Source: Geopseudomonas aromaticivorans (GTDB lineage: Bacteria; Pseudomonadota; Gammaproteobacteria; Pseudomonadales; Pseudomonadaceae). From it: DNA of 64,000 nt. The stretch covers positions 1-64,000 of the forward strand of contig NZ_JAHRGL010000071.1 of NCBI RefSeq assembly GCF_019097855.1, written 5' to 3'. Positions within the stretch are counted from its first letter, which is position 1. Each line of letters starts with the position of its first letter. Positions 57,947-64,000 of this stretch are shown here, piece by piece. The notes below the pieces were generated by a model. The model had not been told where the DNA came from. It was given only the letters and a program-made list of their open reading frames with translations, and ran no database searches. The translations under genes were made by a program, and so were the position numbers.

Positions 57947-59854
57947 CTATTGCAGTGCCGGCGTCCAGGTCAGGCCGACTTTCACGCTGAGGGGCTCTTC
58001 CTGGTAGCCATGATCCTGGCCATTGTATTGGTACAGTGAGCGGCTGTAGTCCTTGTCCAGCAGGTTGGCCAACTTCATGTCGAACGCCAGTTCCGGTGTG
58101 GCCTGCCAGCTGCTGCGTAGGTCGAGTACGCCATGTCCGGCGATTTCCGTCTGGTTGTCGAGCTTGTCATAGCTCGAGCTGGCCAGTCGCCAGCTGGCGC
58201 CGACGGCAAAGGCGCCGAACTGTCGGTCCAGATCATAGCTGAATGTGCGCTTGGCGCGCCGGGCCAGGGTATGGCCGGTCTGGCGGTCGCGCGGGTCGAT
58301 GATGCTGGCGCCCAGGGCGTGCTGCCAACCCAGCAGCTCCTGTTGCAGGGTCAGCTCGAAACCGTTGATGCGAGCCTCGGCGACGTTGTAGTTGCTGCCG
58401 TTGAAGGTCGCCGGGTCGAAGACGTAGACGATCAGGTCGCGTACATCGGTGCGATACAGCGAGGCTTCCAGGCGGGTCTTTTCCGCCAGCTGGCTGCGCC
58501 ACTGCAGCTCGTAACTCTTGGAACGCTCCGGTTGTAGGTCGGGGTTGGCGCCCCAGCTGGCTGGCGAGTACAGGTCGTTGAAGGTCGGGGCACGGAAGCC
58601 TTCGGCGTAGGACAGGACTAGATCGTTGCGCGCATTCAGCGGCAGGGTCAGTGCAGCGTTGAACGTGTTTTCGCTACCGTACTGCTGGTTCTTGTCGTGG
58701 CGCAGGCCCAGTTCGGTGGCGAAACGTTCGCCCCGATAGCTGTGCTGAATGAAGCCGGCCTGATTCCAGCGGCTGGTCTGCGAATACTCGGTGGTGCTGT
58801 GCAGCTTGTCGCGCAGGTAGTCGGCGCCGACCAGCAGGTTGTGCCGGTCGTTCAGGGTCAGGGTGTTGAGCCAGCTGGCCGAGTCGCGGTAGCTGTTGAA
58901 TGCCTCGCTACCCGGGAACAGCTTGTCGAAGCTTTCCTGCTTGTCCTCGCCGTGGCCGACTTCCAGGCGGCTGCTCCACAGCTCGCTGGCGCGCCAGTCG
59001 AGCCAGGCTGAGGTGCTGCTCAGGCTGAAGTGATCGTAAGGCTTCTGCGGGTGGACGTTCCAGGCGGTATCCCAGCGGCCGAAAGGGTTGTCATATTCGG
59101 TCTTGCCGCGCTGGTCGAGCACGTTGAGGCCGGTGCTCAGGTTTTCGGCGAGCTTGTGGCTGAGGGTGAAGCTGACGGCCTGGTTGCGATAGGCGTCGTG
59201 ATCGGCATCGGAGGGGTAGGAGGGGCCGGTACGGTCGATGCCTTGGGTTTCGTCCAGGCTGGCGTTCAGGCTGAAGCGGGTTTGCTGGTCGCCCCCGGAC
59301 AGGCCCATGCTGCGTTCCCAGGTGCCCTGGCTTCCGGCTGCCAGGCGCAGGCGCGGCTGCAGGCCGGGGCCTTCGGCGCGCCGGGTGAAGATCTGCACCA
59401 CGCCGCCAATGGTATCCGCGCCATAGAGCGCGGAGCGCGAGCCGCGCAGGACTTCGATACGCTCGATCTGGTCGATGCTGAGATGCTGCAGGCTGGCGCC
59501 GCCAGCGGAAACGGAGCCGGTGCGCTGACCGTCGATCAGCACCAGGCTCTGGGCTGTGCCAGTGCCGCGGATGAACAGGCTGACATTGCTGCCACGGCCA
59601 CCGCTCTGCACGACCTGCACGCCCGGAACGCGCTGCAGCAGTTCTGGCACGCTCGCAGGTTGCAGCCGCTCGATATCGGCGCGCGTGAAGACGCTATTTG
59701 CCGTTGTGGCTTGCTTGCGTAGTTCGGCCTTGCGCCCGGAGCTGATGACCAGGGCGGGCGCTTGCAGCTCTTCGCTGCTGTCGATGTTGGCGTCATCGGC
59801 CCACAGGCTGGTGGGCAGCAGCGTGATGGCCAGCGCCAGACGGGAAAGCTTCAT
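57947..59854 (-). CDS. btuB: TonB-dependent cobalamin receptor BtuB
   Basis: Outer-membrane gated barrel for cobalamin. The 635-residue precursor has a signal peptide MKLSRLALAITLLPTSLWA, a TonB-box-like ALVISSGRK near 34-42, a plug domain (LQRVPGVQVVQSGGRGSN, LIDGQRTG, GADTIGGVVQIFTRRAEG) and a long barrel. It ends TWTPALQ, not the usual C-terminal aromatic residue. A cobalamin riboswitch lies upstream, which settles the substrate class. ATG 59854 has GAGGA upstream. Confidence 0.92.
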   Translation of the reverse strand: MKLSRLALAITLLPTSLWADDANIDSSEELQAPALVISSGRKAELRKQATTANSVFTRADIERLQPASVPELLQRVPGVQVVQSGGRGSNVSLFIRGTGTAQSLVLIDGQRTGSVSAGGASLQHLSIDQIERIEVLRGSRSALYGADTIGGVVQIFTRRAEGPGLQPRLRLAAGSQGTWERSMGLSGGDQQTRFSLNASLDETQGIDRTGPSYPSDADHDAYRNQAVSFTLSHKLAENLSTGLNVLDQRGKTEYDNPFGRWDTAWNVHPQKPYDHFSLSSTSAWLDWRASELWSSRLEVGHGEDKQESFDKLFPGSEAFNSYRDSASWLNTLTLNDRHNLLVGADYLRDKLHSTTEYSQTSRWNQAGFIQHSYRGERFATELGLRHDKNQQYGSENTFNAALTLPLNARNDLVLSYAEGFRAPTFNDLYSPASWGANPDLQPERSKSYELQWRSQLAEKTRLEASLYRTDVRDLIVYVFDPATFNGSNYNVAEARINGFELTLQQELLGWQHALGASIIDPRDRQTGHTLARRAKRTFSYDLDRQFGAFAVGASWRLASSSYDKLDNQTEIAGHGVLDLRSSWQATPELAFDMKLANLLDKDYSRSLYQYNGQDHGYQEEPLSVKVGLTWTPALQ

Positions 59855-59907
59855 CAGGAAATCCTCAAAAGTGGAAGGCAGACTTTCGAGGAGGGCAGGA
59901 ACCAGCG

Positions 59908-59928
59908 ACGCGCCGACGAACGGCGCGT
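59908..59928 (-). promoter_or_regulatory. Hairpin between the B12 riboswitch and btuB
   Basis: ACGCGCCG/CGGCGCGT, a perfect 8-bp stem, lies between the riboswitch core and the btuB ribosome binding site. No T tract follows on the minus strand, so it is a candidate expression platform element for translation control. Confidence 0.4.
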
Positions 59929-59959
59929 GACTGACGGTGCGGCCCTCCGCAACACCTGT

Positions 59960-60135
59960 CGAATTCGTCGGGGCCGGTCTCCGGGCTGTCGACCCTTGCC
60001 CGCCTTCCCAGGAAATCCCAGTGGCGGTTGGACAAGGTTGCAGGCGATGGCCTGCAGTCGATTACCGTTGCGGGGGCAGCGCCGGGATTGTCCATAGGAC
60101 GCACCGGCTTCCCGTTTAATGCCGGCCAATGCCGG
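59960..60135 (-). ncRNA. Cobalamin riboswitch upstream of btuB
   Basis: On the minus strand the conserved blocks appear in order: GGGAAGCCGGTG (near 60110), CCCCCGCAACGGTAA (60077-60063), CCGCCACTG (near 60025), GGGAAGGCGGGCAAGG, and the B12 box AGCCCGGAGACCGGCC (59987-59972). It begins just after the dxs terminator and ends about 100 bases before btuB. Confidence 0.93.
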
Positions 60136-60145
60136 CACACCCTGA

Positions 60146-60182
60146 CGAAAAGCAAAACGCCGCGCACCTTAGTGCGCGGCGT
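60146..60182 (-). terminator. dxs operon terminator
   Basis: ACGCCGCGCAC and GTGCGCGGCGT form an 11-bp stem with a 4-base loop; on the minus strand TTTTGCTTTT follows. It sits 20 bases after dxs and before the btuB riboswitch. Confidence 0.88.
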
Positions 60183-60201
60183 CGTGGAACTCAAGCAGCT
60201 T

Positions 60202-62112
60202 TCAGACGACTTGAGTTGAATCTTTCTCAAGCAGCGCCAGGCGCCGGCGTACCGCGGCCTCGATGCCGGCGGCGTCGAGGCCGCACTCGGCGAGCATGTC
60301 GGCCGGCTTGGCGTGTTCCACGTAGCTGTCCGGCAGGCCGAGGTGCAGCAGCGGCCTGACGATGGCCTCGCCGGCGAGGAACTCGCTGACGGCCGAGCCG
60401 GCGCCACCCATGATGGCGTTTTCCTCGATGGTCACCAGCAGCGTGTGGCTGGCGGCCAGTTGGCGCACCAGCTCCTGGTCCAGCGGCTTGACGAAGCGCA
60501 TGTCGACCACGGTGGCGTCGAGTTTGTCCGCCACCTGCAGGGCTTCGGCCAGTTGCACGCCGAACACCAGCAGGGCGACGCCGCGGCCCTGGCGGCGCAG
60601 CACGCCCTTGCCGATCGGCAGCGGTTCGAGGCTGTCGTCGGCGGCCAGCAGCGGACCGTTGCCGCGCGGGTAGCGCACCGCCGCCGGGCCGCGGTGCTGG
60701 TAGCCGGTGCTGAGCATGCGGCGCAGCTCGTGGCCGTCGCTCGGCGTCATCACCAGCATGCCGGGGATGCAGCGCAGGAAGGAAATGTCGAAGCTGCCGG
60801 CGTGGGTCGGGCCGTCCTCGCCGACCAGGCCGGCGCGGTCGATGGCGAACAGCACGTCGAGATCCTGCACCGCCACGTCGTGGATCAGCTGGTCGTAGGC
60901 GCGCTGCAGGAAGGTCGAGTAGATCGCCACCACCGGCTTGGCGCCCTCGCAGGCCAGGCCGGCGGCCAGGGTCACCGCGTGCTGCTCGGCGATGGCGACG
61001 TCGAAGTAGCGCTCGGGGAAGCGTTCGCTGAAGGCCACCAGGTCGGAGCCTTCCTTCATCGCCGGGGTGATGCCGATCAGCCGCTCGTCCTGGACGGCCA
61101 TGTCGCACAGCCACTGGCCGAACACCGCCGAGTACTTCGGCCCGCTCGGCTGCTTGGCGGCCTGCGGGTTCTCCGGCTCGAGCTTGCCGATGGCGTGGTA
61201 GCCGATCGGGTCGGCCTCGGCGGGGGCGAAGCCCTTGCCCTTCTTGGTGATGATGTGCAGGAACTGCGGGCCCTTGAGGTCGCGCATCTTGCGCAGGGTG
61301 GCGACCAGGGTCGGCAGGTCGTGGCCGTCGATCGGGCCGATGTAGTTCCAGCCCAATTCCTCGAACAGGGTGCCGGGGACCAGCATGCCCTTGGCGTGCT
61401 CCTCGGTGCGGCGGGCGATTTCCCAGGCGCCGGGGATGCGCGAGAGGATCTTCTTGCTGCCCTCGCGCATGCTGGCGTAGGTGCGGCTGGAGAGGATCTT
61501 GGTCAGGTAGTTGTTCAGGCCGCCGACGTTGCGCGAGATCGACATGTCGTTGTCGTTGAGCACCACCAGCATGTCGGCCTTGACCTCGGGCGCATGGTTG
61601 AGCGCCTCGAAGGCCATGCCGGCGGTCAGTGCGCCGTCGCCGATCACCGCCACGGTGCGGCGGTCGTTGCCCTGCAGGCGGTGAGCGAGGGCCATGCCCA
61701 GGGCGGCGCTGATCGAGGTGCTGGAGTGGCCGACACCGAAGGTGTCGTACTCGCTCTCGCTGCGCCGCGGGAAGGCGGCCAGGCCGCCCTTCTGGCGCAG
61801 GCTGGCCATCCGCTCGCGGCGCCCGGTGAGGATCTTGTGCGGGTAGGCCTGGTGGCCGACGTCCCACAGCAGACGGTCCTCGGGGGTGTTGTAGACGTAA
61901 TGCAGGGCGATGGTCAGCTCGACCACGCCGAGGCCGGCACCGAAGTGCCCGCCGGTGCGTCCCACCGTGTAGAGCATGTACTGGCGCAGCTCGTCGGCCA
62001 GGGTGTCCAGCTCGCTTTCGCTGAGGGTGCGCAGCACGGCAGGGCTGTCGATGCGGTCGAGCAGGGGGGTGTCGGGCCGCTGGCGGGGAAACTCTTGCAG
62101 CGTCTTGGGCAT
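60202..62112 (-). CDS. dxs: 1-deoxy-D-xylulose-5-phosphate synthase
   Basis: Dxs condenses pyruvate and glyceraldehyde 3-phosphate, the first step of the MEP isoprenoid pathway, with thiamine diphosphate. The 636-residue protein has the thiamine motif [15 protein letters not shown] then [21 protein letters not shown], and [13 protein letters not shown] in the transketolase domain. ATG 62112 gives [18 protein letters not shown]. It lies 164 bases downstream of ispA. Confidence 0.97.
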   Translation of the reverse strand: MPKTLQEFPRQRPDTPLLDRIDSPAVLRTLSESELDTLADELRQYMLYTVGRTGGHFGAGLGVVELTIALHYVYNTPEDRLLWDVGHQAYPHKILTGRRERMASLRQKGGLAAFPRRSESEYDTFGVGHSSTSISAALGMALAHRLQGNDRRTVAVIGDGALTAGMAFEALNHAPEVKADMLVVLNDNDMSISRNVGGLNNYLTKILSSRTYASMREGSKKILSRIPGAWEIARRTEEHAKGMLVPGTLFEELGWNYIGPIDGHDLPTLVATLRKMRDLKGPQFLHIITKKGKGFAPAEADPIGYHAIGKLEPENPQAAKQPSGPKYSAVFGQWLCDMAVQDERLIGITPAMKEGSDLVAFSERFPERYFDVAIAEQHAVTLAAGLACEGAKPVVAIYSTFLQRAYDQLIHDVAVQDLDVLFAIDRAGLVGEDGPTHAGSFDISFLRCIPGMLVMTPSDGHELRRMLSTGYQHRGPAAVRYPRGNGPLLAADDSLEPLPIGKGVLRRQGRGVALLVFGVQLAEALQVADKLDATVVDMRFVKPLDQELVRQLAASHTLLVTIEENAIMGGAGSAVSEFLAGEAIVRPLLHLGLPDSYVEHAKPADMLAECGLDAAGIEAAVRRRLALLEKDSTQVV

Positions 62113-62202
62113 CGGACGGGTTCGGCAATCGGCAAAAAGATGCGGGAGTTTACCCGAAGCCGAGGGTCCACCCAAGCGAGGCGAAGGTAGTGGCGGTCGG
62201 GG

Positions 62203-62233
62203 GGCGGAAAACTCGCGCAGGTCTTTTCCCGCC
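62203..62233 (+). repeat. Degenerate REP-like palindrome, copy 3
   Basis: GGCGGAAAA (62203-62211) and TTTTCCCGCC (62224-62233) flank CTCGCGCAGG, close to the core of the pair at 55830-55907. It lies between ispA and dxs. One arm has an extra C. Confidence 0.45.
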
Positions 62234-62276
62234 TGCGCAGGTCGGACAAGTGGCGGTGCGCGTGGCGCACCCCGCG

Positions 62277-63167
62277 TCAGTGGCGGCGTTCGACGATGTA
62301 GCAGGCCAGCTGGCGCAGGGCGTCGGCTCGGGAGTCGAAGCACGCCAGCGCGGCCAGCGCCTGGTCGCGCAGCTCGAGGGCGTAGGTCTTGGCGGCATCG
62401 AGGCCGAGCAGCGCCGGGTAGGTCGGCTTGTCGTGGGCCTGGTCCTTGCCCTGGGTCTTGCCGAGGGTGGCGGTGTCGCTTTCCACGTCGAGGATGTCGT
62501 CCTGCACCTGGAAGGCCAGGCCGATGGCGCGGGCATAGTCCTGCAGCGCCGCGAGGCTGCGGGCGTCGCTGCGCCCGCTGGCCAGGGCGCCAAGGCGCAC
62601 GCTGGCCTCGATCAGCGCACCGGTCTTGTGCCGGTGCATGGTTTCCAGCGCGGCCTGGTCGAGCTGGCGGCCGACCGAGCCGAGGTCGATGGCCTGGCCA
62701 CCGACCATGCCGGCGGGGCCGGCGGCGCGTGCCAGGCTGGCGAGCATGTCCAGGCGGGTGTCGGCGTCCTGCGGATTCAGTGCGGCGTCGGCCAGCACTT
62801 CGAAGGCCAGCGCCTGCAGGCCGTCGCCGGCGAGGATGGCACAGGCCTCGTCGAAGGCGATGTGGGTGGTCGGCTGGCCGCGGCGCAGGTCGTCGTCGTC
62901 CATCGCCGGCAGGTCGTCGTGGACCAGCGAGTAGGCGTGGACCAGTTCCACCGCGCAGGCGGCGCCGTTGGCCTGTGCGGCCTCGGCGCCGAGGGCTTCG
63001 CAGGCGGCATAGGCGAGCAGCGGGCGTACCCGCTTGCCGCCGTTGATCACGCTGTAGCGCATGGCCTGGTACAGGCGTTCGAGCTCGCCACGCGGGGCGA
63101 CGAATAGGCTTTCTAGTGCGGCATCGACGCGTGCCTGGCAGGCGGCCTGGTACTGCTTGAGGCTCAT
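62277..63167 (-). CDS. ispA: Farnesyl diphosphate synthase (IspA)
   Basis: IspA makes farnesyl diphosphate from IPP and DMAPP. The 296-residue protein has the two Asp-rich motifs: [14 protein letters not shown] near 89-102 (first, DDxxxxD type) and [12 protein letters not shown] near 225 (second), and [18 protein letters not shown]. The ATG overlaps the xseB stop by four bases (ATGA). Confidence 0.96.
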   Translation of the reverse strand: MSLKQYQAACQARVDAALESLFVAPRGELERLYQAMRYSVINGGKRVRPLLAYAACEALGAEAAQANGAACAVELVHAYSLVHDDLPAMDDDDLRRGQPTTHIAFDEACAILAGDGLQALAFEVLADAALNPQDADTRLDMLASLARAAGPAGMVGGQAIDLGSVGRQLDQAALETMHRHKTGALIEASVRLGALASGRSDARSLAALQDYARAIGLAFQVQDDILDVESDTATLGKTQGKDQAHDKPTYPALLGLDAAKTYALELRDQALAALACFDSRADALRQLACYIVERRH

Positions 63168-63403
63168 ACCGCATCGCCCTCCGCCGCGAAGGGGGCGGTG
63201 GCGCCGTCGGTCCCGAGGAGGATCTGTACCTTCTGCTCGGCCTGGCTGAGCGCGCCCTGGCATTCGCGGGTCAGGCGGATGCCCTGCTCGAAGGCGGCCA
63301 GCGAGTCCTCGAGGGACAGTTCGCCACTTTCCAGGCGCTCGACCAGCGTCTGCAGTTCGGTCAGCGACTGTTCGAAATCGGGGGCGGCTTTCTTGCGGGC
63401 CAT
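63164..63403 (-). CDS. xseB: Exodeoxyribonuclease VII small subunit
   Basis: XseB joins the large XseA subunit in the single-strand exonuclease. The 79-residue helical protein has [20 protein letters not shown] and [12 protein letters not shown], the family signature. ATG 63403 gives [10 protein letters not shown]. First gene of the xseB-ispA-dxs unit; coupled to ispA. Confidence 0.96.
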   Translation of the reverse strand: MARKKAAPDFEQSLTELQTLVERLESGELSLEDSLAAFEQGIRLTRECQGALSQAEQKVQILLGTDGATAPFAAEGDAV

Positions 63404-63435
63404 GGCGGCAGTCTCGGGCGGCGGAAAACGGCGCG

Positions 63436-63464
63436 ACACTAGCAGAGCCGCGGACGGCGGGCAA
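63436..63464 (-). promoter_or_regulatory. Candidate promoter for xseB-ispA-dxs
   Basis: On the minus strand TTGCCC (63464-63459) and TAGTGT (63441-63436), 17-bp spacer, 33 bases before xseB. Confidence 0.45.
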
Positions 63465-63514
63465 ATGGCAACCGGGTGGCCGGTGATGCCTCTCCCGGTG
63501 CGCAGCATGGGCGC

Positions 63515-64000
63515 TCAGCGCGCGTAGGTGGCCCAGAAGTAGTACAGGGTCATGCCGCTGCCCACGGCGATTACCAGCACGCGCAGCCAGCGGGCCGGCA
63601 GGCGCTGGCCGAGCGCGCCGCCGGCGTAGCCGCCGAGGGTGGCGCCGGCCAGCAGGACCAACAGCTCGCTCCAGCTGACCCGCCCGGCGAGGATGAAGGT
63701 GAGGCTGGCGACGCTGTAGATCACCGCCGAGATCAGGTTCTTCAGCGCATTGGCGCGCGCCAGTGCATGGCCCTCGATGGCGAAGGCGGCGAGCTGCAGG
63801 ATGCCCATGCCGGCGCCGAAGTAGCCGCCGTACACCGAGACCAGCGCGTGGGCGCCGAGCGACAGTGGGCCGTGCGGCGGTACGGCCGTCGCCTCGCGGC
63901 GGCGCGCGGCGAGCAGGCGGCTGAGCCACGGGCTGGCGGCGAACAGCGCGGTGGCGACCAGCAGCAGCCAGGGAATCAGCACGCGGAACACGGCGTCGCC
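63515..64000 (-). CDS. TSUP (TauE/SafE) family permease, C-terminal part
   Basis: The open frame runs off the right edge, so the N-terminus is missing; a GTG at 63991 is internal. The visible 162 residues have four to five hydrophobic segments and the family motif GGYFGAGMGILQLAAF, with NALKNLISAVIYSVASL and GGYAGGALGQRLPARWLR. The family exports or imports sulfonates or sulfite and similar anions; the substrate here is unknown. Confidence 0.85.
   Translation of the reverse strand, partial: GDAVFRVLIPWLLLVATALFAASPWLSRLLAARRREATAVPPHGPLSLGAHALVSVYGGYFGAGMGILQLAAFAIEGHALARANALKNLISAVIYSVASLTFILAGRVSWSELLVLLAGATLGGYAGGALGQRLPARWLRVLVIAVGSGMTLYYFWATYAR

Overview
The window is a core chromosomal segment of a high-GC gammaproteobacterium, almost certainly Pseudomonas sensu lato. 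The basis is the gene order (Tyr-Gly-Thr-tufB-Trp-secE-nusG, rplKAJL-rpoBC, str/S10/spc/alpha ribosomal super-operon, then uvrA, a YajR-type MFS gene, ssb, an oprG/OmpW gene, nrdR-ribD-ribC-ribBA-ribH-nusB-thiL-pgpA-ribA-dxs-ispA-xseB), the GC-rich third codon positions and the protein sequences. Gene-order comparisons with P. aeruginosa are from memory, not from a search. I saw no prophage, insertion sequence, CRISPR array or integron.

Layout. 1-120: 3' end of a 5S rRNA and the rrn terminator. 199-2576: birA-coaX-SPOR protein operon. 2560-5380: tandem promoters, three tRNAs, tufB, tRNA-Trp, secE, nusG. 5449-16279: rplK, rplA, rplJ, rplL, rpoB, rpoC with leader and attenuator hairpins. 16316-34571: rpsL-rpsG-fusA-tufA, then S10, spc and alpha operons to rplQ. 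This stretch is cut by several hairpin-then-promoter modules in which a terminator-like stem is followed at once, or overlapped, by a sigma70-type promoter. 34685-41372: uvrA (minus), then yajR-like MFS gene, ssb, a degenerate RmlD-like reductase and a UDP-sugar epimerase. 41489-43220 (minus): oprG with an ANR-type box, and a thioredoxin-TPR (CnoX-like) gene. 43407-44845: yedE-yedF sulfur/selenium pair. 44895-46225 (minus): RNA 2',3'-cyclic phosphodiesterase and a methyltransferase. 46340-52610: nrdR-ribD, an FMN riboswitch, ribC-ribBA-ribH-nusB-thiL-pgpA, then a periplasmic retropepsin-like protease. 53344-55829: an archaeal-type nucleotide phosphorylase with a PRPP-synthetase paralogue. 56020-57868: ribA, a small membrane protein and a BtuF-like protein. 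57947-63403 (minus): btuB with its cobalamin riboswitch, then dxs, ispA and xseB. The minus-strand TSUP permease at the end is cut by the window edge.

How the genes work together. Most of the window builds the gene-expression machine: ribosomal proteins, RNA polymerase beta/beta'/alpha, elongation factors, NusG/NusB and the SecYE channel. The second half holds cofactor supply: riboflavin with one riboswitch-controlled block and an unlinked ribA, thiamine pyrophosphate, biotin and CoA at the left edge, cobalamin uptake, and isoprenoid precursors. The items that look least routine are the nucleotide phosphorylase/PRPP synthetase-like pair, the sORF and anti-Shine-Dalgarno hairpin behind the FMN riboswitch, the terminator/promoter modules inside the ribosomal super-operon, and two AAG-to-AGG Lys-to-Arg changes that separate tufB from tufA.
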